From: Comamonas antarctica
Lineage (GTDB): Bacteria > Pseudomonadota > Gammaproteobacteria > Burkholderiales > Burkholderiaceae_C
Assembly: GCF_013363755.1 (NCBI RefSeq)
Contig: NZ_CP054840.1
Span: 262,001-326,000 of the forward strand
Direction of reading: 5' to 3'
Length of the DNA stretch: 64,000 bases
The notes under the pieces are model-generated. The model saw nothing but the letters and a program-made list of their open reading frames with translations. It was not told the DNA's origin and did not search any database. Of the stretch, positions 1 to 8,345 are shown in pieces; within the stretch, counting starts at the first letter, position 1, and every line of letters starts with the position of its first letter. Both the position numbers and the translations under genes were made by a program.

Positions 1-138
1 ATCAAGCGTTTGATGGACATCGGCTGCTATCGCGGTTTCCGTCATCGCCGTGGCCTGCCCATGCGCGGCCAGCGCACGCGTACGAATGCGCGTACCCGCA
101 AGGGCCCGCGCAAGGGTGCAGCGGCTTTGAAGAAATAA
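1..138 (+). CDS. rpsM: 30S ribosomal protein S13, C-terminal fragment
   Basis: The window opens inside this gene; only the last 45 codons and the TAA stop are present. The visible tail contains [19 protein letters not shown] followed by a run of Arg, Lys and Thr ending in AALKK. This is the conserved RNA-binding C-terminus of S13, which sits in the head of the small subunit and contacts 16S rRNA and the P-site tRNA. It is followed 18 bases later by rpsK, the usual alpha-operon order. The start lies outside the window. Confidence 0.97.
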   Translation: MKRLMDIGCYRGFRHRRGLPMRGQRTRTNARTRKGPRKGAAALKK

Positions 139-156
139 AGAGATTGAAAGATCACT

Positions 157-561
157 ATGGCTAAATCTCCCGCAAACAACGCAGCACAGCGCGTGCGCAA
201 GAAGGTTCGCAAGAACATTTCTGACGGCATCGCCCACGTGCACGCTTCGTTCAACAACACGATCATCACCATCACCGACCGCCAGGGCAATGCCCTGTCG
301 TGGGCTTCGTCGGGTGGCCAAGGCTTCAAGGGCTCGCGCAAGTCGACGCCTTTCGCAGCCCAGGTCGCTTCGGAAGTGGCTGGTCGTGCAGCGATCGAAC
401 AAGGCATCAAGAACGTCGACGTCGAGATCAAGGGCCCCGGTCCAGGTCGCGAATCGTCGGTGCGCGCTCTGGGTGCCCTGGGCATCCGCATCACTTCCAT
501 CTCGGACGTGACGCCTGTGCCGCACAACGGCTGCCGCCCGCAAAAGCGTCGCCGCATCTAA
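157..561 (+). CDS. rpsK: 30S ribosomal protein S11
   Basis: The product has 134 residues, slightly longer than the 129 of E. coli because of a short Ala/Asn-rich N-terminus. It carries the S11 hallmarks: [13 protein letters not shown] near residue 25, the glycine-rich GPGPGRE loop near residue 95, and the basic C-terminus [12 protein letters not shown]11 forms part of the platform of the 30S subunit near the E site. It lies 18 bases after rpsM and 89 bases before rpsD, so it is almost certainly co-transcribed with both. The ATG start fits the family N-terminus. Confidence 0.98.
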   Translation: MAKSPANNAAQRVRKKVRKNISDGIAHVHASFNNTIITITDRQGNALSWASSGGQGFKGSRKSTPFAAQVASEVAGRAAIEQGIKNVDVEIKGPGPGRESSVRALGALGIRITSISDVTPVPHNGCRPQKRRRI

Positions 562-650
562 TTTTTTATAAGCCCACCGCCACCTGCCGGGCCTGGCCAA
601 GCAGGTGGCTCCCGCAATTGACTTGCGGAAGATGACACAAGGAAGATCAA

Positions 651-1274
651 GTGGCACGTTTTATCGGCCCCAAGGCCAAACTTTCCCGCCGTGAAGGCAC
701 CGACCTATTCCTGAAGAGCGCCCGCCGCTCGATCGCGGACAAGTCGAAGTTCGACAGCAAGCCTGGCCAACACGGCCGCACTTCTGGCCAGCGCACTTCG
801 GACTACGGTCTGCAACTGCGTGAAAAGCAGAAGGTCAAGCGCATGTACGGCGTGCTGGAAAAGCAATTCCGCCGCTACTTCGAAGCTGCCGACAGCAAGA
901 AGGGCAACACGGGCGCGAACCTGCTGTCGCTGCTGGAAAGCCGTCTGGACAACGTCGTGTACCGCATGGGCTTCGGCTCCACGCGTGCAGAAGCCCGTCA
1001 GCTGGTGTCGCACAAGGCGATCACCGTGAACGGTCAATCGGTGAACATCGCCTCCTACCTGGTCAAGGTCGGCGACGTGGTTGCCGTGCGCGAAAAGTCC
1101 AAGAAGCAAGCTCGCATCGTCGAAGCTCTGCAACTGGCACAGCAAGTGGGCTTCCCCGCTTGGGTCGAAGTCAGCCTGGACAAGGCTGAAGGTACCTTCA
1201 AGAAGGCTCCTGACCGTGACGAATTCGGCGCAGACATCAACGAATCCCTGATCGTTGAATTGTATTCGCGTTGA
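651..1274 (+). CDS. rpsD: 30S ribosomal protein S4
   Basis: This is a 207-residue S4 protein with a GTG start preceded by GGAAG. The N-terminal half binds 16S rRNA; an S4 RNA-binding domain spans about residues 97-160 ([22 protein letters not shown] and following). The N-terminal region has no cysteines, so this is the zinc-independent form. In E. coli, S4 nucleates 30S assembly and represses the alpha operon by binding its leader near rpsM; that leader would lie upstream of this window. rpoA follows after 111 bases that contain a hairpin. Confidence 0.98.
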   Translation: MARFIGPKAKLSRREGTDLFLKSARRSIADKSKFDSKPGQHGRTSGQRTSDYGLQLREKQKVKRMYGVLEKQFRRYFEAADSKKGNTGANLLSLLESRLDNVVYRMGFGSTRAEARQLVSHKAITVNGQSVNIASYLVKVGDVVAVREKSKKQARIVEALQLAQQVGFPAWVEVSLDKAEGTFKKAPDRDEFGADINESLIVELYSR

Positions 1275-1304
1275 TTTTTTCGGCTAATTTTCGCTAAACC
1301 GTCC

Positions 1305-1330
1305 CTGAACCGCGAGGCATCGCGGTTTAG
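1305..1330 (+). other. Hairpin in the rpsD-rpoA spacer
   Basis: The core arms AACCGCGA and TCGCGGTT pair perfectly around a GGCA loop (1308-1327). The stem can be extended outward by three further pairs, one of them G-U. No T-run follows, so it is not a canonical rho-independent terminator. It could be an mRNA-stability or processing element between rpsD and rpoA. Function is unknown. Confidence 0.6.
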
Positions 1331-1385
1331 GCGCTTCACCAGCCTTACCGGTGTAACGAGCCGGGGGTATTGAGAGGAAGTCTGC

Positions 1386-2378
1386 ATGCAAACCAATTTG
1401 CTGAAACCCAAGGCAATCAACGTCGAACAACTTGGCCACAACCGTGCCAAGGTCGCACTTGAGCCGTTCGAGCGTGGCTACGGCCACACGCTGGGCAATG
1501 CCCTGCGTCGCGTCTTGCTCTCGTCCATGGTGGGTTACGCAGCGACGGAAGTCACGATTGCTGGCGTGCTCCATGAGTACTCCTCCATCGATGGCGTTCA
1601 GGAAGATGTGGTCAACATCCTGCTGAACCTCAAGGGCGTGGTGTTCAAGCTGCACAACCGCGACGAAGTGACCCTGAGCCTGCGCAAGGATGGCGAAGGC
1701 GTTGTCACGGCACGCGATATCCAGACCCCGCACGATGTTGAAATCGTCAACCCCGATCATGTGATTGCCAACCTGTCGCAAGGCGGCAAGCTGGACATGC
1801 AGATCAAGGTTGAAAAGGGCCGTGGCTATGTGCCGGGCAATGTGCGTCGCTATGGCGATGAGTCCACCAAGTCGATCGGCCGCATCGTGCTGGACGCTTC
1901 GTTCTCTCCCGTGAAGCGCGTGAGCTACACGGTGGAAAGCGCACGTGTCGAGCAGCGTACCGACCTCGACAAGCTGGTGGTTGAAATCGAAACCAACGGT
2001 GCCATCACCGCTGAAGACGCAGTGCGCGCTTCGGCAAAGATCCTGGTCGAGCAACTGGCTGTGTTCGCACAGCTCGAAGGCGGCGATCTGGAAGGCATCA
2101 CCGGCAGCGCAGCTCCGCGCAACAACGCGAGCTTCGACCCCATCCTGCTGCGTCCTGTGGACGAGCTGGAACTGACGGTGCGTTCGGCCAACTGCCTGAA
2201 GGCCGAAAACATCTACTACATCGGCGACCTGATCCAGCGTACCGAAAACGAGCTGCTCAAGACCCCCAACCTGGGTCGCAAGTCGCTCAACGAGATCAAG
2301 GAAGTCCTGGCTTCCCGCGGTCTGACGCTGGGCATGAAGCTCGAAAACTGGCCGCCAGCCGGTTTGGACAAGCGTTAA
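1386..2378 (+). CDS. rpoA: DNA-directed RNA polymerase subunit alpha
   Basis: The product has 330 residues, the normal length for alpha. The N-terminal domain (about 1-235) dimerises and nucleates core assembly; it shows [20 protein letters not shown] at residues 29-48. The C-terminal domain (about 250-325), which contacts UP elements and activators, shows [17 protein letters not shown] and the helix-hairpin-helix [16 protein letters not shown]. An AGAGGAAG ribosome-binding site precedes the ATG. It sits between rpsD and rplQ as in other proteobacteria, but with a longer gap before rplQ. Confidence 0.98.
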   Translation: MQTNLLKPKAINVEQLGHNRAKVALEPFERGYGHTLGNALRRVLLSSMVGYAATEVTIAGVLHEYSSIDGVQEDVVNILLNLKGVVFKLHNRDEVTLSLRKDGEGVVTARDIQTPHDVEIVNPDHVIANLSQGGKLDMQIKVEKGRGYVPGNVRRYGDESTKSIGRIVLDASFSPVKRVSYTVESARVEQRTDLDKLVVEIETNGAITAEDAVRASAKILVEQLAVFAQLEGGDLEGITGSAAPRNNASFDPILLRPVDELELTVRSANCLKAENIYYIGDLIQRTENELLKTPNLGRKSLNEIKEVLASRGLTLGMKLENWPPAGLDKR

Positions 2379-2509
2379 AAGGAGACGCCAAGTCGGCCCA
2401 GCAAATCGATGGATTTGCGGTCGAGGCCAGGCGCGTTGCCGCAGACAGTGCGAATTGCACCGCAAGGCAATGCAACGACGCCTCAAGGGACGAATTGGCG
2501 ACTCTGCGC

Positions 2510-2570
2510 TATAATTTGCAGCCCGCCTTTGGTGGGCAGTGCCTCGGGCAGTACCTTATACGGCTGCCCG
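2510..2570 (+). promoter_or_regulatory. Possible internal promoter and two-hairpin leader before rplQ
   Basis: A perfect TATAAT lies at 2510-2515, with no strong -35 match at 16-18 bases. Two stem-loops follow. The first is 2521-2537: GCCCGCC against GGTGGGC, with one G-U pair and a TTT loop. The second is 2545-2570: CGGGCAG against CTGCCCG around a 12-base loop. The second ends 29 bases before the rplQ start. The arrangement suggests separate initiation or RNA-level control of rplQ. Promoter activity is inference. Confidence 0.4.
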
Positions 2571-2599
2571 ATTTAATTACATATCAAGGAAAAAGCACC

Positions 2600-2989
2600 A
2601 TGCGTCACGGTCACGGCCTCCGCAAACTCAACCGCACTTCTTCGCACCGCCTGGCGATGCTGCAGAACATGATGAATTCGCTCATCGAGCACGAAGCCAT
2701 CAAGACCACCGTCCCCAAGGCCAAGGAACTGCGCCGCGTGATCGAGCCCATGATCACCCTGGCCAAGGTCGACACCGTTGCCAACCGCCGCCTGGCTTTC
2801 GACCGCCTGCGCGACCGTGACAGCGTGACCAAGCTGTTCAACGTGCTGGGTCCCCGTTTCAACACCCGTCCCGGCGGCTACACGCGTATCCTGAAGATGG
2901 GCTTCCGCGTGGGCGACAATGCCCCCATGGCCTACGTTGAACTGGTGGAACGCACCGAAGAAGTGCAAACTTCCGAAGCTGCAGCCTAA
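2600..2989 (+). CDS. rplQ: 50S ribosomal protein L17
   Basis: The 129-residue product starts at the ATG after AAGGAAAAAGCACC. The N-terminus [17 protein letters not shown] is diagnostic for L17, and the body keeps [12 protein letters not shown] and [21 protein letters not shown]. An in-frame upstream extension exists but lacks L17 character and is rejected. L17 is a large-subunit protein near the exit-tunnel region. It closes the alpha operon here, 221 bases after rpoA and just before an initiator tRNA gene. Confidence 0.97.
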   Translation: MRHGHGLRKLNRTSSHRLAMLQNMMNSLIEHEAIKTTVPKAKELRRVIEPMITLAKVDTVANRRLAFDRLRDRDSVTKLFNVLGPRFNTRPGGYTRILKMGFRVGDNAPMAYVELVERTEEVQTSEAAA

Positions 2990-2994
2990 ATCTG

Positions 2995-3023
2995 CTGGCA
3001 GCAGTGCAAAACTGCTGTACAAT
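2995..3023 (+). promoter_or_regulatory. Probable promoter of tRNA-fMet
   Basis: CTGGCA (2995-3000, four of six matches to TTGACA) and TACAAT (3018-3023, five of six matches to TATAAT) are separated by 17 bases. Initiation about 7 bases downstream would fall just before the mature tRNA 5' end at 3034, which supports the assignment. Confidence 0.5.
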
Positions 3024-3033
3024 AACTACATAC

Positions 3034-3110
<77 letters not shown>

Positions 3111-3118
3111 AACATTCA

Positions 3119-3150
3119 ACGCCCACTTTTCAGTGGGCGTTTTTGTTTTT
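3119..3150 (+). terminator. Rho-independent terminator after tRNA-fMet
   Basis: Arms ACGCCCACT (3119-3127) and AGTGGGCGT (3132-3140) pair perfectly over nine bases around TTTC. They are followed by TTTTGTTTTT. The element starts nine bases after the tRNA CCA end. Confidence 0.9.
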
Positions 3151-3218
3151 GCGGCCCGTGTTCTGCGGGTTGCCGCCGGTTCACCTTCCTGCGCGCAAGA
3201 TTTGCGGCCCTCCGATAG

Positions 3219-4475
3219 ATGACTTCCTCGTTTCCCAGCACTCTTGGCATTGATTTCGGCACCTCCAACTCGGCGATGGCACTGCGCGTCGAGAGCGGTC
3301 CCGCCCGGCTGATTCCGCTCGAAGGCGACATGCTGGCCATGCCCACGGCGCTGTTCTTCCATGCCGAGGAACTCAGTACCCATTTCGGCCGCGATGCCAT
3401 GGCGCAATACCTCGAAGGCGAGGAAGGGCGGCTGATGCGCTCGCTCAAGAGTTTGCTGGGCAGCGCGTTGCTGCAAGACAAGACCGTGGTGCATGGCAAT
3501 CTGGTGAGCTATCAGGACATCATTGCGCTGTTCCTGCGCCAGTTGGCGAACCGCGCGCAGCAGGAACTGGGCAAGATGCCCGAGCGCGTGGTGCTGGGTC
3601 GGCCGGTGCATTTCGTCGATGACGACGCCGAGCGTGATGCGCTGGCCGAAAACGCGCTGCGCGAAGCCGCGCTGCGCGCAGGCTTTGCCCAGGTGCAGTT
3701 CCAGCTCGAGCCGATCGCCGCCGCGCTCGACTACGAGCAGCGCCTCGACCGCGAGGCCTTGGTGCTGGTGGTGGATATCGGCGGCGGTACTTCCGACTTC
3801 AGCGTCGTGCGTCTCGGCCCCGAGCGCAGCCTGAAAGCCGACCGCGCTGCCGACGTGCTGGCGACCACCGGCGTGCATATCGGCGGCACCGACTTCGACC
3901 AGCGGCTCAATATCGAACTGCTGCAGCCGTTGCTGGGCTTCCGCCACCATGGCAAGACAGGCCGCGAAGTGCCGAGCAAGGTGTTTTTTGACCTGTCGAC
4001 CTGGCATCTGATCCAGTGGCTCTACACCGCCAAGGCAGTGCGCGAAGCCCAGGGCCTGCGCACTGACTACCAGGACGAGCGCCTGCATGCGCGGCTGATG
4101 ACGGTACTCGAAGAACGCCTGGGCCACCGCCTGGCCAACACCATGGAGCAGGGCAAGATCGCGGTGTCGCAAAGCGGTGCGGCGCAGACGCTGGACCTGG
4201 GCTGGCTCGAAGCGCAGTTGCAGGCCGAGGCCACCCCCGAAGCGCTGGATCTGCACCTGCAGCCCGCACTGGCGCGTGTCGTGGCCTGTGCCGAGGAATG
4301 CCTGCGCCGGGCGGGCGTGGCCGCCGAGGCGCTGGATGCGATCTATCTCACCGGCGGTTCTTCGGCGCTGCGGCCGCTGCGCAGCGCGTTGCGCGCGGCG
4401 TTTCCGGCAACCGCACAGGTCGAAGGCGATCTGTTTGGCGGCGTGGCTTCGGGACTGGCCTATACCCAGGGCTGA
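3219..4475 (+). CDS. Hsp70-family ATPase, YegD-like
   Basis: The 418-residue protein has the actin/Hsp70 nucleotide-binding fold. Phosphate 1 is GIDFGTSNSA at residues 10-19, phosphate 2 is DIGGGTSDFSVV near residue 186, and the adenosine-binding segment LTGGSSALRPL is near residue 377. The C-terminal peptide-binding domain of DnaK is absent, as in E. coli YegD (about 450 residues). A role as an atypical cytoplasmic chaperone is inferred from the family; no client is known. It is a single gene between the tRNA terminator and a convergent gene whose stop lies 14 bases away. Confidence in the family is high and in function low. Confidence 0.85.
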   Translation: MTSSFPSTLGIDFGTSNSAMALRVESGPARLIPLEGDMLAMPTALFFHAEELSTHFGRDAMAQYLEGEEGRLMRSLKSLLGSALLQDKTVVHGNLVSYQDIIALFLRQLANRAQQELGKMPERVVLGRPVHFVDDDAERDALAENALREAALRAGFAQVQFQLEPIAAALDYEQRLDREALVLVVDIGGGTSDFSVVRLGPERSLKADRAADVLATTGVHIGGTDFDQRLNIELLQPLLGFRHHGKTGREVPSKVFFDLSTWHLIQWLYTAKAVREAQGLRTDYQDERLHARLMTVLEERLGHRLANTMEQGKIAVSQSGAAQTLDLGWLEAQLQAEATPEALDLHLQPALARVVACAEECLRRAGVAAEALDAIYLTGGSSALRPLRSALRAAFPATAQVEGDLFGGVASGLAYTQG

Positions 4476-4489
4476 AGGACCGCGGCCCT

Positions 4490-5497
4490 TCAGGGCGCTG
4501 CCTCACGAACCAGTCGCATGCCCACCAGCGTATAGCGGGTCTGCGGCGTGTTCCAGTTGCGATAGGTGCAGCGTGCATACAGCGGCCAGGTGTGCCACGA
4601 GCCGCCACGGCGCACGCGCACGCTGCCTTCGGACGGTCCCTGCGGATCGCTGCCTGGGGACTCGGCGTAATAGGTCTCGGCATGCCAGTCCGCCACCCAT
4701 TCCCAGGCATTGCCGATCATGTCGTGCAGGCCGAAGGCATTGGGCGCGTAGCTGCCCACCGGTGCGGTGAATGCGTGGCCGTCGCTGTCCGCGAGCGCAT
4801 GCTGGCGCCAGCGCGGCCAGAACACGGCGGCGCTCTGGTCGAATGTGTTGGCGCTGCGCGCCAGCGCTTGCGGGTCGTCGCCATGCGGGTAGCGGCTGTG
4901 GCTGCCGCCGCGGCAGGCGTATTCCCATTCGGCTTCGGTGGGCAGGCGGTAGCGGTGGCCTTCGGTACGGCTGAGCCATGCGGCAAGTGCCTGGGCGTCG
5001 TTCCAGGTGACGTTCACCACGGGGTGGTCATCGCCCTGGGCAAAGCCGGGGTTGCTCCAGGAATAACGCGGGTCGCGGCCCTCGAAGGCGTCGCCGCGCG
5101 CGCTGCCGGCAGGGTCGTAGGCCGGGTTGTAGCCATAGCCGCCGGTGCCGTCGGCTTCCGATTCAGGGCGATAGCCCGAGGCTTCGATGAAACGGCGGAA
5201 CTGACCCACGGTGACTTCGTGCCGGCCCAGGTAGAAGGCGCGGCTGATGCGCACCTGGTGCACCGGGGCCTCGTCGGCGAGCAGCTCGAAGCGCCGGCGC
5301 TCGAGCAGGGGGAAGTCGCGCGCCAGCGCTTCGGGGTCTTCGGCGCTGCCCATGGCAAAACTGCCGGCGGGAATGCGCACGAATTCCATGCCCAGCGAGT
5401 TGCGCCACACCGCTGGCGGCGGCGCCGGGTCCTGCGCGGCCGCCGTGGCGGAAATCAGCGCCAGGGCGCAGGCGAGGGCGGGCGCGAAATCGGTCAT
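4490..5497 (-). CDS. Secreted SUMF1-domain (formylglycine-generating-enzyme-like) protein
   Basis: The 335-residue product begins with a Sec signal peptide ending near AAAQD (about residue 22). The SUMF1 fold follows: FVRIPAGSFAMGS, the RLPTEAEWEYACRGG segment, GNAWEWVADW and the final RVRRGGSW block. True formylglycine-generating enzymes have two active-site cysteines just after GGSW, at W+2 and W+7. Here those positions are not cysteine and a single Cys lies at W+9, so sulfatase maturation is unlikely. It more resembles generic bacterial SUMF1 proteins of unknown periplasmic role. It lies 66 bases downstream of rsmI on the same strand and may share its transcript. Confidence 0.8.
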   Translation of the reverse strand: MTDFAPALACALALISATAAAQDPAPPPAVWRNSLGMEFVRIPAGSFAMGSAEDPEALARDFPLLERRRFELLADEAPVHQVRISRAFYLGRHEVTVGQFRRFIEASGYRPESEADGTGGYGYNPAYDPAGSARGDAFEGRDPRYSWSNPGFAQGDDHPVVNVTWNDAQALAAWLSRTEGHRYRLPTEAEWEYACRGGSHSRYPHGDDPQALARSANTFDQSAAVFWPRWRQHALADSDGHAFTAPVGSYAPNAFGLHDMIGNAWEWVADWHAETYYAESPGSDPQGPSEGSVRVRRGGSWHTWPLYARCTYRNWNTPQTRYTLVGMRLVREAAP

Positions 5498-5563
5498 GCT
5501 GCATCTCTTTGAGCGGCCACGGCGGCCTGGACACCAGTGTAGACGGCGCGCGCCCGCGGCCGT

Positions 5564-6490
5564 TCAGTCTTCGTCGGCGCCTTCCCGCTTGATCTGCAGC
5601 GCGGCGTCATAAAGCGCATTGCGCGGCGCGCCGGTGATTTCGGCCGCCAGGCGCACGGCGGCCTTGGTCGGAAGCTCGGCCAGCAGCAGGCGCAGCACGC
5701 GCAGGCCTTCACCGCTGTCGTCCTGCAGCGCCACGGGATGCAGCACGACCACGAATTCACCGCGTGAGCGCTGGGGCGCGCCGTCGAGCCAGGCCGGCAG
5801 CTGGTCGGCGGGCTGGGTCACGATTTCCTCGAACTGCTTGGTGATCTCGCGCGCCAGCGTGACCGGGCGCGGGCCCAGCACGGCCAGGGCCTGGGCCAGC
5901 TCGCCGATGCGGTGCGGGGCTTCGAGCAGCACGCAGCAGCGCGCTTCGTGGCCCAGTTGCTGGACCTGGGCGGCGCGCTCCGCCTGCTTGGTGGCCAGGA
6001 AACCGGCAAACAGAAAACCGCTGCTGGCCTGCGTGGGCGCCACCGCGCCGGCAACGCTCAGCGCGGCCGTGATGCTGCTGGCGCCGGGCAGGGGAATGGT
6101 GCGCAGGCCCGCGGCCTGCACGGCGGCCGCGAGGCGCGCGCCGGGGTCGCTGACGCCGGGGGTGCCGGCATCGCTGACATAAGCCAGGCGCTGACCTTGC
6201 TGCAGGCGCGCAATTACCTGCTGCGCCGCCTCGGCTTCGTTATGCTGGTGCAGCGCCAGCAGCTGGCTGCCGGGGCGCTCGAGGCCATACGAGCGCAGCA
6301 GGCCCTGGGTATGGCGCGTGTCTTCGCAGGCAATGCTGTCGACGAGCTGCAGCACATGCAGCGCGCGCAGGCTGATGTCGGCGAGGTTGCCGATCGGGGT
6401 GGCGACCACATACAGGGCGCCCGTCGGATAGTGTTGCGCCGAGGCTGCGTCGTGGGCGGCGCTCAGGGCAGAGGCAAAAGAGGCACTCAA
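5564..6490 (-). CDS. rsmI: 16S rRNA (cytidine(1402)-2'-O)-methyltransferase
   Basis: The 308-residue product is a tetrapyrrole-methylase-fold SAM enzyme. It carries the RsmI signature LYVVATPIGNLADISLRAL at residues 26-44, then CEDTRHT and the glycine-rich YVSDAGTPGVSDPGARL. It 2'-O-methylates C1402 in the 30S decoding centre together with RsmH. The only plausible start in frame is a TTG at 6490; no internal ATG precedes the conserved core. That TTG shares one base with the ATG of divergent yraN. The rsmI | yraN-diaA-dolP neighbourhood matches that of E. coli except that lpoA is missing. Confidence 0.93.
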   Translation of the reverse strand: MSASFASALSAAHDAASAQHYPTGALYVVATPIGNLADISLRALHVLQLVDSIACEDTRHTQGLLRSYGLERPGSQLLALHQHNEAEAAQQVIARLQQGQRLAYVSDAGTPGVSDPGARLAAAVQAAGLRTIPLPGASSITAALSVAGAVAPTQASSGFLFAGFLATKQAERAAQVQQLGHEARCCVLLEAPHRIGELAQALAVLGPRPVTLAREITKQFEEIVTQPADQLPAWLDGAPQRSRGEFVVVLHPVALQDDSGEGLRVLRLLLAELPTKAAVRLAAEITGAPRNALYDAALQIKREGADED

Positions 6491-6900
6491 TGGGTTTCCT
6501 TAAAAGTCGGGCCGCAGCGGATGCGGCGCCGGTCACCACGCGGCAGCGGGGCCAGGCCGGCGAGGACCGGGCGCTGCATTGCCTGCAGGCGGCGGGCCTG
6601 CGGCTGGTGCAGCGCAATTATCGGACGCCCGGGCGCGGCGGTGGTGAAATTGACCTCATCATGCGCGATGCCGACGGCACGCTGGTTTTTGTCGAGGTAC
6701 GCAGCCGCGGCCGCCAGGGCTATGGCGGCGCGGGCGGCAGCATTGGCGCGGTGAAGAGGGCGCGCATCGTGCATGCGGCCCGGCACTACCTGCTGCGCTG
6801 GCCCGCGCCGCCGCCCTGCCGTTTCGATGTGGTGCTGATCGAGGCCACGGGCCTGCAGTGGCTGCGCGCGGCGTTCGACGGCGACGCACAGCCCGGGTAA
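6490..6900 (+). CDS. YraN family protein (UPF0102), endonuclease-like
   Basis: The 136-residue product has the restriction-endonuclease-like core of UPF0102: GEDRALHCLQAAGLRLVQRNY, then GGGEIDLIMRD and FVEVRSR. The E, D and E-x-K/R residues resemble a PD-(D/E)XK metal site. Cellular function is not established. It overlaps the divergent rsmI start by one base and begins the yraN-diaA-dolP cluster. The ATG start has no strong ribosome-binding site. Confidence 0.88.
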   Translation: MGFLKSRAAADAAPVTTRQRGQAGEDRALHCLQAAGLRLVQRNYRTPGRGGGEIDLIMRDADGTLVFVEVRSRGRQGYGGAGGSIGAVKRARIVHAARHYLLRWPAPPPCRFDVVLIEATGLQWLRAAFDGDAQPG

Positions 6901-6949
6901 CCGGGCGCCGGCAAAAGGTTTGTGCCCTCGCAGGTATCATCGGGCCTCC

Positions 6950-7558
6950 ATGCTTGAGCAACGAATCCAACAGCATTTCATCGACAGCGCCGACCTGAAG
7001 TACCAGGCTGCGCAGGCGTTGAGTCTTCCCATCGCTTCCGCCGTACAGGCCATGCTGGCCTGCGTGACCAGTGGCGGCAAGGTCCTGGCCTGCGGCGCAG
7101 GCCCTTCCGTGACCGACGCGCAGCGGTTTGCCGCCCTGTGCGTGACGGGTTTCGAACGCGACCGGCCCGAGCTGGCGGCGCTGGCCCTGACGGCGCAGGG
7201 CGGGCTGCTCGGCAGCCTGCCGGTGTCGGGCGGCGGCGGCAATGCCCAGCACTATCTGGCGCGCCAGGTGCGCGCGCTGGGCCAGGCCGGGGACTTGCTG
7301 GTGGTGCTGTCGGTGACCGGCAACGATCCCTGCGTTCTCGAGGCGGTCGAAGCCGCGCATGAGCGCGACATGATGGTCGTGGTGCTCAGCGGCCGCACCG
7401 GCGGCACGCTCGCGGGGCGCATGCGCGAGACCGATGTACTGGTCTGCGTGCCGCACGACCGTGCGGCGCGGGTGCGTGAAGTGCATGCGCTGGTGCTGCA
7501 CTGCCTGTGCGATGGCGTGGATGCCCAGTTGTTAGGTGAACAGGAGATGCCTTTATGA
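6950..7558 (+). CDS. diaA: SIS-domain protein DiaA (DnaA initiator-associating protein)
   Basis: The 202-residue product from the ATG at 6950 is a single SIS (sugar isomerase) domain. It shows SGGKVLACGAGPS near residue 40, the GGGNAQHYLARQ segment near residue 95, and VLSVTGND and VLSGRTGG further on. In E. coli, DiaA tetramers bind DnaA and promote timely initiation of replication; GmhA is the close paralogue. The location between yraN and the BON-domain lipoprotein gene favours DiaA over GmhA. A TTG start 30 bases upstream is possible but adds residues without family character. The stop overlaps the next start (ATGA). Confidence 0.85.
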   Translation: MLEQRIQQHFIDSADLKYQAAQALSLPIASAVQAMLACVTSGGKVLACGAGPSVTDAQRFAALCVTGFERDRPELAALALTAQGGLLGSLPVSGGGGNAQHYLARQVRALGQAGDLLVVLSVTGNDPCVLEAVEAAHERDMMVVVLSGRTGGTLAGRMRETDVLVCVPHDRAARVREVHALVLHCLCDGVDAQLLGEQEMPL

Positions 7559-8217
7559 AGTTGAATATCCATCGTGCCGTGTGTTCCAGCCTGGCTTGCG
7601 TGCTGCTGGGCGGCGCGCTGTCGGCCTGCGTGCCGCTGGTCGTGGGTGGCGGCATGGTGGCCGGTACGCTGGTGGCCGTGGACCGGCGCACGGCCGGCAC
7701 GGTGGTCGAAGATGAAAGCATCGAGGTCAAGGCCGCGAACCGCATCCGCGACACGCTGGGCGACAAGGCGCGCATCAACGTGACCAGCTACAACCGCCAG
7801 GTGCTGCTGACCGGCGAAGTCGGCAACGAAACCGACAAGCAGGCGCTGGGCCGGCTGGTCGAGTCCGTCGACAACGTGCGCGCCGTGGTCAACGAGACCA
7901 TGGTCGCGCCGTTCACCGCGACGCTGAGCCAGCGCTCGGGCGATACCTTCATCACCGGCAAGGTGCGCGCGAGCCTGCTCGACGCCAAGGATCTGCAGGC
8001 GTCGGCTTTCAAGGTCGTGACCGAGAACAAGGTGGTCTACCTGATGGGCATCGTCACGCCGCGCGAAGCCAAGCGCGCGGCCGAGATCGCGCGCGGCGTC
8101 AATGACGTGACCAAGGTGGTGCGCGTGTTCGAGGTGATTTCCGAGGACGAGCTGGCACGCTATCAGCCGAAGCAGGCCCCGGTCACGACCGAGGATGCGC
8201 CGCCGGCCGCGCCCTGA
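7555..8217 (+). CDS. dolP: Outer-membrane lipoprotein with two BON domains (DolP/YraP-like)
   Basis: The 220-residue product has a lipoprotein signal with lipobox LSAC and acylated Cys25. Two BON domains follow, at about residues 60-125 (IRDTLGDKARINVTSYNRQVLLTGEV) and 135-205 (VRASLLDAKDLQASAFKVVTENKVVYLMG). In E. coli, DolP is an outer-membrane lipoprotein that supports envelope integrity and BAM activity. The start overlaps the diaA stop by four bases, so the two are translationally coupled. A strong terminator follows. The C-terminal tail is Pro/Ala-rich. Confidence 0.88.
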   Translation: MKLNIHRAVCSSLACVLLGGALSACVPLVVGGGMVAGTLVAVDRRTAGTVVEDESIEVKAANRIRDTLGDKARINVTSYNRQVLLTGEVGNETDKQALGRLVESVDNVRAVVNETMVAPFTATLSQRSGDTFITGKVRASLLDAKDLQASAFKVVTENKVVYLMGIVTPREAKRAAEIARGVNDVTKVVRVFEVISEDELARYQPKQAPVTTEDAPPAAP

Positions 8218-8234
8218 TTCCGCTTCCCTGAAAG

Positions 8235-8259
8235 ACAGCCGGCCATGCCGGCTGTTTTT
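8235..8259 (+). terminator. Rho-independent terminator after the yraN-diaA-dolP cluster
   Basis: Arms ACAGCCGGC and GCCGGCTGT (nine perfect pairs) flank the triloop CAT. They are followed by TTTTTGTTT. The element begins 17 bases after the dolP stop. Confidence 0.88.
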
Positions 8260-8345
8260 GTTTCAGCCTGGCCGGGCCAATGAGCTGGGCGCGTGTCGAC
8301 AGGCTAGGCACGAGCGGTTTTTGGCGGCACGCTTTGATTCAGCTC

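Noticed and set aside
1284..2486. A 400-codon minus-strand frame opposite rpoA
   Set aside because: rpoA is certain; the opposite frame has no domain character and no ribosome-binding site.
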